64,000 bases of DNA from Muraenolepis orangiensis (Eukaryota > Chordata > Actinopteri > Gadiformes > Muraenolepididae): contig JANIIK010000777.1 in NCBI GenBank assembly GCA_027704905.1, positions 1-64,000 of the forward strand, read 5' to 3'. Within the stretch, counting starts at the first letter, position 1. Every line of letters begins with the position of its first letter. The position numbers were made by a program, and so were the translations under genes. The notes beneath the pieces are model-generated. The model did not search any database. It was not told where the DNA came from and saw only the letters and a program-made list of their open reading frames with translations. Below are positions 1-14,020 of this stretch, piece by piece.

Positions 1-2700
1 AGTCAAACATTCCTGACATTGTGTGCCTATATTCTGATTGGAGATTGAGTGTGTGTGGGGGTGAGGACCAGTGCTTGTAGTCAAACATTCATCCAACATT
101 GTGTGCCTATATTCGGATTGAGATTGAGTGTGTGTGGGGGTCAGGACCAGTGCTTATAGTCATACACTCATCCGACATTGTGTGCCAATATTCGGATTGG
201 AGATGGAGTTGGTGTTGGGGTCAGGACCAGTGCTTTTAGGTCAAACATTCATCCGATATTGTGTGCCTTTGTCTGGATGGGAGATGGAGTGTGTGTGGGT
301 CAGAACCAGTGCTTTTAGTCAAACACTCATGTCCGACAGTGTGTGCCCATATTTCGGATTGGAGATGGAGTGTGTGTGGGGGTGAGGACCAGTGCTTTAG
401 TCGAACATTCATCCGACATTGTGTGCCTATATTCGGATTGGAGATTGAGTGTTTGTGGGGTGAGGACCAGTGCTTGTAGTCAAACATTCATCCGACATTG
501 TGTGCCTATATTCGGATTGGAGATGGAGTGTGTGTGGGGGTCAGGACCAGTGCTTTTAGTCATACACACATCCGACATTGAGTGGCCTATTTTCGGATAG
601 GAGATGAGTGTGTGTGGGGGTCAGGCCAGTGCTCATAGTCATACACTTATCCAACATGTTGTGCCTATTATTCGGATTGGAGAGGGAGTGTGTGTGGGAG
701 TCAGGACCAGTGCTTTTAGTCAACACATTCATCCGACATTGTGTGCCTATATTCGGATTGGAGATGGAGTGTGTGTGGGGTCAGGACCAGTGCTTTTAGT
801 CATACACACATCCGACATTGTGTGCCTATATTCGGATTGGAGATGGAGTGTGTGGGGGTCAGGACCAGTGCTATGTCATAACACTTATCCGACATTGTGT
901 GCCTATTTCGGATGGGAGATGGAGTGTGTGTGGGGTCAGGACCAGTGCTTTTAGTCAAACATACATCCGACATTGTGTGCCTATATTCGGATTTGAGATG
1001 GAGTGTGTGGGGGTGAGGACCAGTGCTTGTAGTCAAACATTCATCCAACATTGTGTGCCTATATTCCGGATTGGAGATTGAGTGTGTGTGGGGTCAGGAC
1101 CAGTGCTCATAGTCATAACACTCATCCGACATTGTGTGCCAATATTCGGATTGGAGATGGAGTGTGTGTTGGGGTCAGGACCAGTGCTCTTAGTCAACAT
1201 TCATCCGACATTGTGTGCCTATATGTCGGATGGGAGATGGAGTGTGTGTGGGTCAGGACCAGTGCTTTTAGTCACACACTCATCCGACATTGTGTGCCTA
1301 TATTCGGATTGGAGATGGAGTGTGTGGGGGGTCAGGACCAGTGCTTAGTCATACAACATCTGACATTGAGTGCCTATATTCGGATTGGAGATGGAGTGTG
1401 TGTTGGGGTCAGGACCAGTGCTCATAGTCATACACATCATCCGACATTGTGTGCCTATATTCGGATTGGAGATGGAGTGGTGTGTGGTCAGGACCAGTGC
1501 TCATAGTCATACACTCATCCGACATTGTGTGGCTATATTCGGATTGGAGATGGAGTGTGTGTGGGGGTGAGGACCAGTGCTTTTAGTCGAACATTCATCC
1601 GACATTGTGTGCCTATATTCGGATTGGAGATTGAGTGTGTGTGGCGGTGAGGACCAGTGCTATTAGTCAAACATTCATCCGACATTGTGTGCCTATATTC
1701 GGATTGGAGATGGAGTGTGTGTGGGGTCAGTGAACAGTGCTTTTAGTCATACACACATCCGAAATTGAGTGCCTATTTTCGGATAGGAGATGGAGTGTGT
1801 GGGGGTCAGGGCCAGTGCTCATAGTCATACACTTATCCAACATGTTGTGCCTATATTCGGATTGGAGAGGGAGTGTGTGTGGGAGTCAGGACCAGTGCTT
1901 TTTAGTCAAACATTCATCCGACATTGTGTGCCTATATTCGGATTGGAGATGGAGTGTGTGTGGGGTCAGGACCAGTGCTTATAGTCTTACACACATCCGA
2001 CATTGTGTGCCTATATTCGGAATGGAGATGGAGTGTGTGGGGGTCAGGACCAGTGCTAATTGTCATACACTTATCCGACATTGAGTGCCTATTTCGGATG
2101 GGAGATGGAGTGTGTGTGGGAGTCCAGGACCAGTGCTTTTAGTCAAACATACATCCGACATTGTGTGCCTATATTCGGATTGGAGATGGAGTGTGTGGGG
2201 GTCAGGACCAGTGCTCATAGTCATATCACTTATTCGCCGTCCGACCTTGTGTGGCTATATTCAGATGGAGATGGAGTGTGTGTGGGGTGAGGACCAGTGC
2301 TTTTAATAAAACATTCATCCGACATTGTGTGCCTATATTCGGATTGGAGCTGGAGTGCGTGTGGGGGTCAGGACCAGTGCTTTTTGTCAAACATTCATCC
2401 GACATTGAGTGCCATATTCGGATTGGAGATGGAGTGTGTGTGGTGTCAGGACCAGTTCTCATAGTCATACACTTATCCGACATTGTGTGCCATATTCGGA
2501 TTGGAGATGGAATGTGTGTGGGTCAGGACCAGTGCTCTTAGTCATACACCATCATCCGACATTGAGTGCTTATTTTCGGATGGGAAATGGAGTTTGTGTG
2601 GGGTGAGGACCAGTGCTTTTATTCAAACATTCATCCGACATTGTGTGCCTATATTCGGATTGTAGATGGAGTGTGTGTGGGGGTCAGGACCAGTGCTTTT
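1..2700 (+). repeat. Diverged, poorly ordered part of the satellite
   Basis: Units here carry many private single-base changes and indels, for example a short insertion near 2,228-2,245 (ttattcgccgtccgacc). I see no long internal duplication of the kind found further right. This could be an older or edge-proximal stretch less reached by recent amplification. Uncorrected sequencing errors are the alternative explanation. Confidence 0.5.
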
Positions 2701-3119
2701 AGTCATACACACATCCGACATTGTGTGCTTATATTCCGATTGGAGTTGGAGTTTGTGTGGGGGTCAGGACCAGTGCTTTTAGTCATACACACATCCAACA
2801 TTGAGTGCCTATATTCGGATTGGAGATGGACGTGTGTGGGGGTCAGGACAAGTGCTCATAGTCATACACTTTTCCGACATTGTGTGCCTATATTCGGATT
2901 GGAGATGGAGTGTGTGTGGGGGTCAGGACCAGTGCTTTTAGTCAAACATTCATCCGACATTGTGTGCCTATATTCGGATTGGAGATTGAGTGTGTGTGGG
3001 GGTGAGGACAAGTGCTTGTAGTCAAACATTCATCCGACATTGTGTGCCTATATTCGGATTGGAGATGGAGTGTGTGTGGGGGTCAGGACCAGTGCTTTTA
3101 GTCATACACACATCCAAAA

Positions 3120-5106
3120 TTGAGTGCCTATTTTCGGATTGGAGATGGAGTGTGTGTGGGGGTGGGGACCAGTGTTTTAGTCAAACATTCATACGACATT
3201 GTGTGCTTATATTCGGATTGGAGATTGAGTGTGTGTGGGGTCGGGACCAGTGCTCATAGTCATACACTCATCCGACTTTGTGTGCCAATATTCGGATTGG
3301 AAATTGAGTGTGTGTTGGGGTCAGGACCAGTGCTTTTGGTCAAACATTCATCCGATATTGTGTGCCTCTGTCTGGATGGGAGATGTAGTGTGTGTAGGTC
3401 AGTACCAGTGCTTTTAGTCAAACACTCATCCGACAGTGTGTGCCCATATTCGGATTGGAGATGGAGTGTGTGTGGGGGTGAGGACCAGTGCTTTTAGTCA
3501 TACAATCTTCCGACATTGAGTGCCTATATTCGGATTGGAGATGGAGTGTGTGTTGGGTCAGGACCATTGGTCATAGTCATACAATCATCCGACATTGAGT
3601 GCCTATATTCGGATTGGAGATGGAGTGTGTGGGGGTCAGGACCAGTGCTCATTGTCATACACTTTTCCGACATTGTGTGCCTATATTCGGATTGGAGATG
3701 GAGTGTGTGGGGGGGTGAGGACCAGTGCTTGTAGTCAAACATTCATCCGACATTGTGTGCCTATATTCGGATTGGAGATGGAGTGTGTGTGGGGGTCAAG
3801 ACCAGTGCTTTTAGTCATACACAAATCTGAAATTGAGTGCCTATTTTCAGATTGGAGATGGAGTGTGTGTGGGGGTGGGGACCAGTGTTTTTAGTCAAAC
3901 ATTCATACGACATTGTGTGCTTATATTCGGATTGGAGATTGAGTGTGTGTGGGGTCGGGACCAGTGCTCATAGTCATGCACTCATCCGACATTGTGTGCC
4001 AATATTCGGATTGGAAATTCAGTGTGTGTTGGGGTCAGGACCAGTGCTTTTGGTCAAACATTCATCTGATATTGTGTGCCTCTGTCTGGATGGGAGATGT
4101 AGTGTGTGTGGGTCAGTACCAGTGCTTTTAGTCAATCACTCATCCGACAGTGTGTACCTATATTCGGATTGGAGATGGAGTGTGTGTTGGGTCAGGACCA
4201 GTGCTCATAGTCATACACTTATCCGACATTGTGTGCTTATATTCCGATTGGAGATGGAGTTTGTGTGGGGGTGAGGACCAGTGCTTTTAGTTAAACATTC
4301 ATCCGACAATGTGTGCCTATATTCAGATTGGAGTTGGAGTTTGTGTGGGGGTCAGGACCAGTGCTTTTAGTCATACACACATCCAACATTGAGTGCCTAT
4401 ATTCGGATTGGAGATGGACTGTGTGGGGGTAAGGACAAGTGCTCATTGTCATACACTTTTCCGACATTGTGTGCCTATATTCGGATTGGAGATGGAGTGT
4501 GTGTGGGGGTGAGGACCAGTACTTTTAGTCAAACATTCATCCGACATTGTGTGCCTATATTCGGATTGGAGATTGAGTGTGTGTGGGGGTGAGGACCAGT
4601 GCTTGTAGTCAAACATTCATCCGACATTGTGTGCCTATATTCGGATTGGAGATGGAGTGTGTGTGGGGGTCAGGACCAGTGCTTTTAGTCATACACACAT
4701 CCGAAATTGAGTGCCTATTTTCGGATTGGAGATGGAGTGTGTGTGGGGGTGGGGACCAGTGTTTTTAGTCAAACATTCATACGACATTGTGTGCTTATAT
4801 TCGGATTGGAGATTGAGTGTGTGTGGGGTCGGGACCAGTGCTCATAGTCATACACTCATCCGACATTGTGTGCCAATATTCGGATTGGAAATGGAGTGTG
4901 TGTTGGGGTCAGGACCAGTGCTTTTGGTCAAACATTCATCCGATATTGTGTGCATCTGTCTGGATGGGAGATGTAGTGTGTGTGAGTCAGTACCAGTGCT
5001 TATAGTCAATCACTCAACCGACAGTGTGTGCCATATTCGGATTGGAGATGGAGTGTGTGTGGGGGTGAGGACCAGTGCTTTTAGTCATACAATCTTCCGA
5101 CATTGA
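3120..5106 (+). repeat. Three copies of a 9- to 11-unit higher-order repeat
   Basis: A distinctive run of unit variants recurs at offsets of about 714 bp (9 units) and 874 bp (11 units). The run starts with a unit carrying gtgggggtggggaccagtg (near 3,160, 3,870 and 4,745). It continues through a variant with ggaaattgagtg or a close relative, and ends in a variant with ctctgtctggatgggag. The same ordered run reappears near 14.2, 23.4, 24.3, 27.0, 30.9, 33.0, 45.9, 52.5 and 55.3 kb, so it is a widely distributed subfamily block. Confidence 0.75.
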
Positions 5107-5522
5107 GTGCCTATATTCGGATTGGAGATGGAGTGTGTGTTGGGTCAGGACCAGTGCTCATAGTCATACAATCATCCGACATTGAGTGCCTATATTCGGA
5201 TTGGAGATGGAGTGTGTGTGGGTCAGTACCAGTGCTCATAGTCATACACTCATCCGACATTGTGTGGCTATATTTGGATTGGAGATGGAGTGTGTGTGGG
5301 GGTGAGGACCAGTGCTTTTAGTCAAACATTCATCCGACATTGTGTGCCAATATTCGGATTGGAGATTGAGTGTGTGTGGGGGTGAGGACCAGTGCTTGTA
5401 GTCAAACATTCATCCGACATTGTGTGCCTATTTTCGGATTGGAGATGGAGTGTGTGGGGGGGTCAGGACCATTGCTTTTAGTCATACACACATCCGAAAT
5501 TGAGTGCCGATTTTCGGATTGG

Positions 5523-5998
5523 AGATGGAGTGTGTGGGGGTCAGGGCCAGTGTTCATAGTCATACACTTATCCAACATTGTGTGCCTATATTCGGATTGG
5601 AGAGGGAGTGTGTGTGGGAGTCAGGACCAGTGCTTTTAGTCAAACATTCATCCGACATTGTGTGCCTATATTCGGATTGGAGATGGAGTGTGTGTGGGGG
5701 TCAGGACCAGTGCTTTTAGTCATACACACATCCAACATTGTGTGCCTATATTCGGATTGGAGATGGAGTGTGTGGGGGTCAGGGCCAGTGTTCATAGTCA
5801 TACACTTATCCAACATTGTGTGCCTATATTCGGATTGGAGAGGGAGTGTGTGTGGGAGTCAGGACCAGTGCTTTTAGTCAAACATTCATCCGACATTGTG
5901 TGCCTATATTCGGATTGGAGATGGAGTGTGTGTGGGGGTCAGGACCAGTGCTTTTAGTCATACACACATCCGACATTGTGTGCCTATATTCGGAATGG
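5523..5998 (+). repeat. Tandem duplication of three units (238 bp)
   Basis: A three-unit block is repeated directly at an offset of 238 bp. It includes the variant with ggagagggagtg followed by gtgggagtcagg. The two copies are nearly identical, which points to a recent local duplication. Confidence 0.75.
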
Positions 5999-6660
5999 AG
6001 ATGGAGTGTGTGGGGGTCAGGACCAGTGCTCATAGTCATACACTTTTCCGACATTGTGTGCCTATATTCGGATTGGAGATGGAGTGCGTGTGGGGGTGAG
6101 GACCAGTGCTTTTAGTCAAACATTCATCCGACATTGAGTGCCTATTTTCGGATTGGAGATTGAGTGTGTGTGGGGGTGAGGACCAGTGCTTGTAGTCAAA
6201 CATTCATCCGACATTGTGTGCATATGTTCGGATTGTAGATGGAGTGTGTGTGGGGGTCAGGACCAGTGCTTTTAGTCATAAAAATATCCGACATTGAGTG
6301 CCTATTTTCGGATTGGAGATGGAGTGTGTGGGGGTCAGGACCAGTGCTCATAGTCATACACTTATCCAACATTGTGTGCCTATATTCGGATTGGAGATGG
6401 AGTGTGTGTGGGAGTCAGGACCAGTGCTTTTAGTCAAACATTCATCCGACATTGTGTGCCTATATTCGGATTGGAGATGGAGTGTGTGTGGGGATCAGGA
6501 CCAATGCTTTTAGTCATACACACATCCGACATTGTGTGCCTATATTAGGATTGGAGCTGGAGTGTGTGTGGGGGTCAGGACCAGTGCTTTTGGTCAAACA
6601 TTCATCCGATATTGTGTGCTTCTGTCTGGATGGGAGATGTAGTGTGTGTGGGGGTCAGTA

Positions 6661-9600
6661 CCAGTGATTTTAGTCAAACACTCATCCGACATTGTGTGCC
6701 TATATTCGGATTGGAGATGGAGTGTGTGTGGGGTCGGGACCAGTGCTAATAGTCAAACATTCATCCGACATTGAGTGACTATTTTCGGATTGGAGATTGA
6801 GTGTGTGTGGGGGTGAGGACAAGTGCTTGTAGTCAAACATTCATCCGACATTGTCTGCATATGTTCGGATTGGAGATGGAGTGTGTGTGGGGTCAGGACC
6901 AGTGCTCATAGTCATACACTCATCCGACATTGAGTGCCTCTATTCGGATTGGAGATGGAGCGTGTGTGGGTCAGTACCAGTTCTCATAGTCATAGACTCA
7001 TCCGACATTGTGTGGCTATATTCGGATTGGAGATGGAGTGTGTGTGGGGTTGAGGACCAGTGCTTTTAGTCAAATATTCATCCGAAATTGTGTGCCTATA
7101 TTCGGATTGGAGATGGAGTGTGTGTGGGGGTGAGGACCAGTGCTTGTAGCCAAACATTCATCCGACATTGTGTGCCTATAGACGGATTGGAGATGGAGTA
7201 TGTGTGGGGGTCTGGACCAGTGCTTGTAGTCATACAAATATCCGACATAGAGTGCCTATTTTCGGATTGGAGATGGAGTGTGTGGGGGTCAGGACCAGTG
7301 CTCAAAGTAATACACTTATCCAACATTGTGTGCTTATTTTCGGATTGGAGATGGAGTATGTGGGGGTGAGGACCAGTGCTTTTAGTCATACACTCATCCG
7401 ACATTGAGTGCCTCTATTCGGATTGGAGATGGAGCGTGTGGGGGTCAGGACCAGTGCTCATAGTCATACACTTTTCCGACATTGTGTGCCTATATTTGGA
7501 TTGGAGATGGAGTGTGTGTGGGGGTGAGGACCAGTGCTTTTAGTCAAACATTCATCTGACATTGTGTGCCGATATTCGGATTGGAGATTGAGTGTGTGTG
7601 GGGGTGAGGACCAGTGCTTGTAGTCAAACATTCATCCGACATTGAGTGCCTATATTCGGATTGGAGATGGATTGTGTGTTGGGTCAGGACCAGTGCTCAT
7701 AGTCATACACTTATCCAACATTGAGTGCCTATTTCGGATGGGAGATGGAGTGTGTGTGGGAGTCAGGACCAGTGCTTTTAGTCATACACACATCCGAAAT
7801 TGAGTGCCTATTTTCGGTTAGGAGATGGAGTGTGTGGGGGTCAGGGCCAGTGCTCATAGTCATACACTTATCCAACATTTTGTGCCTATATTCGGATTGG
7901 AGAGGGAGTGTGTGTGGGAGTCAGGACCAGTGCTTTTAGTCAAACATTCATCCGACATTGTGTGCCTATATTCGGATTGGAGATGGAGTGTGTGTGGGGG
8001 TCAGGACCAGTGCTTTTAGTCATACACACATCCGACATTGTGTGCCTATATTCGGAATGGAGATGGAGTGTGTGGGGGTCAGGACAAGTGCTAATTGTCA
8101 TACACTTATCCGACATTGAGTGCCTATTTCGGATGGGAGATGGAGTGTGTGTGGGAGTCAGGACCAGTGCTTTTAGTCAAACATACATCCGACATTGTGT
8201 GCCTATATTCGGATTGGAGATGGAGTGTGTGGGGGTCAGGACCAGTGCTCATAGTCATACACTTATCCGACATTGAGTGCCTATTTTTGGATGGGAGATG
8301 GAGTGTGTGTGGGGGTCAGGACCAGTGCTTTTAGTCAAACATATATCCGGAATTGTGTGCCTATATTCGGATTGGAGATTGAGTGTGTGGGGGTCAGGAC
8401 CAGTGCTCCTAGTCATACACTTATCCAACATTTGTGCCTATATTCGGATTGGAGAGGGAGTGTGTGTGGGAGTCAGGACCAGTGCTTTTAGTCAAACATT
8501 CATCCGACATTGTGTGCCTATATTCGGATTGGAGATGGAGTGTGTGTGGGGGTCAGGACCAGTGCTTTTAGTCATACACACATCCGACATTGTGTGCCTA
8601 TATTCGGAATGGAGATGGAGTGTGTGGGGGTCAGGACCAGTGCTAATTGTCATTCACTTATCCGACATTGAGTGCCTATTTCGGATGGGAGATGGAGTGT
8701 GTGTGGGAGTCAGGACCAGTGCTTTTAGTCAAACATACATCCGACATTGTGTGCCTATATTCGGATTGGAAATGGAGTGTGTGGGGGTCAGGACCAGTGC
8801 TCATAGTCATACACTTATCCGACATTGAGTGCCTATTTTTGGATGGGAGATGGAGTGTGTGTGGGGGTCAGGACCAGTGCTTTTAGTCAAACATATATCC
8901 GGAATTGTGTGCCTATATTCGGATTGGAGATTGAGTGTGTGGGGGTCAGGACCAGTGCTCCTAGTCATTCACTTATCCGACATTGTGTGCGTATTTTCAG
9001 ATTGGAGATGGAGTGTGTGGGGGTCAGGACCAGTGCTAAAAGTCATACACTTATCCAACATTGTGTGCCTATATTCGGATTGGAGAGGGAGTGTGTGTGG
9101 GAGTCAGGACCAGTGCTTTTAGTCAAACATTCATCCGACATTGTGTGCCTATTTTCGGATTGGAGATGGAGTGTGTGTGGGGGTCAGGACCAGTGCTTTT
9201 AGTCATACACACATCCGACATTGTGTGCCAATATTCGGAATGGAGATGGAGTGTGTGGGGGTCAGGACCAGTGCTCATAGTCAAACATTCATCCGACATT
9301 GAGTGCCTATTTTCGGATTGGAGATTGAGTGTGTGTGGGGGTGAGGACCAGTGCTTGTAGTCAAACATTCATCCGACATTGTGTGCATATGTTCGGATTG
9401 GAGATGGAGTGTGTGTGGGGGTCAGGACCAGTGCATTTAGTCATAAAAATATCCGACATTGAGTGCCTATTTTCGGATTGGAGATGGAGTGTGTGTGGGG
9501 GTGGGGACCAGTGGATTTAGTCAAACATTCATCCGACAGTTGTGCCCATATTCGTATTGGAGATGGAGTGTGTGTGGGGGTGAGGACCAGTGCTTTTTGT

Positions 9601-12600
9601 CTTACAATCATCCGACACTGAGTGCCTATATTCGGATTGGAGATGGAGTGTGTGTGGGGTCAGGACCAGTGCTCATAGTCATACACTCATCTGACATTGT
9701 GTGGCTATATTCGGATTGGAGATGGAGTGTGTGGGGGTCAGGACCAGTGCTCATAGTCATACACTTATCCGACATTGTGTGCTTATATATTCCGATTGGA
9801 GATGGAGTTTGTGCGGGGGTGAGGACCAGTGCTTTTAGTTAAACATTCATCCGACAATGTGTGCCTATATTCGGATTGGAGATGGAGTGTGTGTGGGGGT
9901 CAGGACCAGTGCTTTTAGTCATACACACATCCGACATTGTGTGCCTATATTCGGAATGGAGATGGAGTGTGTGGGGGTCAGGACCAGTGCTAATTGTCAT
10001 ACACTTATCCGACATTGAGTGCCTATTTCGGATGGGAGATGGAGTGTGTGTGGGAGTCAGGACCAGTGCTTTTAGTCAAACATACATCCGACATTGTGTG
10101 CCTATATTCGGATTGGAGATGGAGTGTGTGGGGGTCAGGACCAGTGCTCATAGTCATACACTTATTCGACATTGAGTGCCTATTTTTGGATGGGAGATGG
10201 AGTGTGTGTGGGGGTCAGGACCAGTGCTTTTAGTCAAACACTCATCCGACATTGTGTGCCTATATTCGGATTGGAGATGGAGTGTGTGTGGGGTCGGGAC
10301 CAGTGCTAATAGTCAAACATTCATCCGACATTGAGTGACTATTTTCGGATTGGAGATTGAGTGTGTGTGGGGGTGAGGACAAGTGCTTGTAGTCAAACAT
10401 TCATCCGACATTGTCTGCATATGTTCGGATTGGAGATGGAGTGTGTGTGGGGTCAGGACCAGTGCTCATAGTCATACACTCATCCGACATTGAGTGCCTC
10501 TATTCGGATTGGAGATGGAGCGTGTGTGGGTCAGTACCAGTTCTCATAGTCATAGACTCATCCGACATTGTGTGGCTATATTCGGATTGGAGATGGAGTG
10601 TGTGTGGGGTTGAGGACCAGTGCTTTTAGTCAAATATTCATCCGACATTGTGTGCCTATATTCGGATTGGAGATGGAGTGTGTGTGGGGGTGAGGACCAG
10701 TGCTTGTAGCCAAACATTCATCCGACATTGTGTGCCTATAGACGGATTGGAGATGGAGTATGTGTGGGGGTCTGGACCAGTGCTTGTAGTCATACAAATA
10801 TCCGACATTGAGTGCCTATTTTCGGATTGAGATGGAGTGTGTGGGGGTCAGGACCAGTGCTCAAAGTAATACACTTATCCAACATTGTGTGCTTATATTC
10901 GGATTGGAGATGGAGTATGTGGGGGTGAGGACCAGTGCTTTTAGTCATACACTCATCCGACATTGAGTGCCTCTATTCGGATTGGAGATGGAGCGTGTGG
11001 GGGTCAGGACCAGTGCTCATAGTCATACACTTTTCCGACATTGTGTGCCTATATTTGGATTGGAGATGGAGTGTGTGTGGGGGTGAGGACCAGTGCTTTT
11101 AGTCAAACATTCATCTGACATTGTGTGCCGATATTCGGATTGGAGATTGAGTGTGTGTGGGGGTGAGGACCAGTGCTTGTAGTCAAACATTCATCCAACA
11201 TTGTGTGCCTATATTCGGATTGGAGATTGAGTGTGTGTGGGGTCGGGACCAGTGCTTTTAGTCAAACACTCATCCGACAGTGTGTGCCCATATTCGGATT
11301 GGAGATGGAGTGTGTGTGAGGGTGAGGACCAGTGCTTTTAGTCATGCAATCATCCGACATTGAGTGCCTATATTCGGATTGGAGATGGATTGTGTGTTGG
11401 GTCAGGACCAGTGCTCATAGTCATACACTTATCCAACATTGAGTGCCTATTTCGGATTGGAGATGGAGTGTGTGTGGGAGTCAGGACCAGTGCTTTTAGT
11501 CATACACACATCCGAAATTGAGTGCCTATTTTCGGTTAGGAGATGGAGTGTGTGGGGGTCAGGGCCAGTGCTCATAGTCATACACTTATCCAACATTTTG
11601 TGCCTATATTCGGATTGGAGAGGGAGTGTGTGTGGGTGTCAGGACCAGTGCTTTTAGTCAAACATTCATCCGACATTGTGTGCCTATATTCGGATTGGAG
11701 ATGGAGTGTGTGTGGGGGTCAGGACCAGTGCTTTTAGTCATACACACATCCGACATTGTGTGCCTATATTCGGAATGGAGATGGAGTGTGTGGGGGTCAG
11801 GACAAGTGCTAATTGTCATACACTTATCCGACATTGAGTGCCTATTTCGGATGGGAGATGGAGTGTGTGTGGGAGTCAGGACCAGTGCTTTTAGTCAAAC
11901 ATACATCCGACATTGTGTGCCTATATTCGGATTGGAGATGGAGTGTGTGGGGGTCAGGACCAGTGCTCATAGTCATACACTTATCCGACATTGAGTGCCT
12001 ATTTTTGGATGGGAGATGGAGTGTGTGTGGGGGTCAGGACCAGTGCTTTTAGTCAAACATATATCCGGAATTGTGTGCCTATATTCGGATTGGAGATTGA
12101 GTGTGTGGGGGTCAGGACCAGTGCTCCTAGTCATACACTTATCCAACATTTTGTGCCTATATTCGGATTGGAGAGGGAGTGTGTGTGGGAGTCAGGACCA
12201 GTGCTTTTAGTCAAACATTCATCCGACATTGTGTGCCTATATTCGGATTGGAGATGGAGTGTGTGTGGGGGTCAGGACCAGTGCTTTTAGTCATACACAC
12301 ATCCGACATTGTGTGCCTATATTCGGAATGGAGATGGAGTGTGTGGGGGTCAGGACCAGTGCTAATTGTCATACACTTATCCGACATTGAGTGCCTATTT
12401 CGGATGGGAGATGGAGTGTGTGTGGGAGTCAGGACCAGTGCTTTTAGTCAAACATACATCCGACATTGTGTGCCTATATTCGGATTGGAGATGGAGTGTG
12501 TGGGGGTCAGGACCAGTGCTCATAGTCATACACTTATCCGACATTGAGTGCCTATTTTTGGATGGGAGATGGAGTGTGTGTGGGGGTCAGGACCAGTGCT

Positions 12601-13900
12601 TGTAGTCAAACATTCATCCAACATTGTGTGCCTATATTCGGATTGGAGATTGAGTGTGTGTGGGGTCGGGACCAGTGCTTTTAGTCAAACACTCATCCGA
12701 CAGTGTGTGCCCATATTCGGATTGGAGATGGAGTGTGTGTGAGGGTGAGGACCAGTGCTTTTAGTCATGCAATCATCCGACATTGAGTGCCTATATTCGG
12801 ATTGGAGATGGATTGTGTGTTGGGTCAGGACCAGTGCTCATAGTCATACACTTATCCAACATTGAGTGCCTATTTCGGATGGGAGATGGAGTGTGTGTGG
12901 GAGTCAGGACCAGTGCTTTTAGTCATACACACATCCGAAATTGAGTGCCTATTTTCGGTTAGGAGATGGAGTGTGTGGGGGTCAGGGCCAGTGCTCATAG
13001 TCATACACTTATCCAACATTTTGTGCCTATATTCGGATTGGAGAGGGAGTGTGTGTGGGAGTCAGGACCAGTGCTTTTAGTCAAACATTCATCCGACATT
13101 GTGTGCCTATATTCGGATTGGAGATGGAGTGTGTGTGGGGGTCAGGACCAGTGCTTTTAGTCATACACACATCCGACATTGTGTGCCTATATTCGGAATG
13201 GAGATGGAGTGTGTGGGGGTCAGGACAAGTGCTAATTGTCATACACTTATCCGACATTGAGTGCCTATTTCGGATGGGAGATGGAGTGTGTGTGGGAGTC
13301 AGGACCAGTGCTTTTAGTCAAACATACATCCGACATTGTGTGCCTATATTCGGATTGGAGATGGAGTGTGTGGGGGTCAGGACCAGTGCTCATAGTCATA
13401 CACTTATCCGACATTGAGTGCCTATTTTTGGATGGGAGATGGAGTGTGTGTGGGGGTCAGGACCAGTGCTTTTAGTCAAACATATATCCGGAATTGTGTG
13501 CCTATATTCGGATTGGAGATTGAGTGTGTGGGGGTCAGGACCAGTGCTCCTAGTCATACACTTATCCAACATTTTGTGCCTATATTCGGATTGGAGAGGG
13601 AGTGTGTGTGGGAGTCAGGACCAGTGCTTTTAGTCAAACATTCATCCGACATTGTGTGCCTATATTCGGATTGGAGATGGTGTGTGTGGGGGTCAGGACC
13701 AGTGCTTTTAGTCATACACACATCCGACATTGTGTGCCTATATTCGGAATGGAGATGGAGTGTGTGGGGGTCAGGACCAGTGCTAATTGTCATACACTTA
13801 TCCGACATTGAGTGCCTATTTCGGATGGGAGATGGAGTGTGTGTGGGAGTCAGGACCAGTGCTTTTAGTCAAACATACATCCGACATTGAGTGCCTATAT
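6661..13900 (+). repeat. Tandem duplication of about 3.56 kb with later unit gains
   Basis: Sequence from about 6,661 matches sequence from about 10,221 at a constant offset of 3,560 bp (about 45 units) to near 7,640. After that the offset becomes 3,718 bp because the second copy carries two extra units near 11,200-11,358. Diagnostic landmarks include the private variant gcctatagacggattgg near 7,178 and 10,738, and tgagtgactattttcgg near 6,773 and 10,333. A single-base deletion near 10,828 distinguishes the copies. Confidence 0.75.
7908..9012 (+). repeat. Seven-unit (about 552 bp) higher-order repeat
   Basis: An ordered set of about seven variants repeats at 552 bp, including the short unit with gcctatttcggatgggag and the unit with cctatttttggatggg. 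Corresponding positions are 8,095/8,647 and 8,273/8,825. The same block recurs at 11,813/12,366 and 13,236/13,787 with spacings of 551-553 bp. A shorter form appears near 9.9, 25.4, 29.8, 32.0, 34.0, 47.3, 54.0, 55.7, 61.9 and 63.3 kb. Confidence 0.8.
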
Positions 13901-14020
13901 TCGGATTGGAGATGGACTGTGTGGGGGTCAGGACCAGTGCTCATAGTCATACACTTTTCCGACATTGTGTGCCTATATTCGGATTGGAGATGGAGTGTGT
14001 GTGGGGGTGAGGACCAGTGC
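11178..14020 (+). repeat. Tandem duplication of 1,423 bp (18 units)
   Basis: Positions 11,543, 11,626, 11,813 and 11,991 are matched at 12,966, 13,049, 13,236 and 13,414, a constant offset of 1,423 bp. Each copy contains two of the seven-unit blocks, so this is a higher level of repeat built from a lower one. The second copy departs near its right end. Confidence 0.75.
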
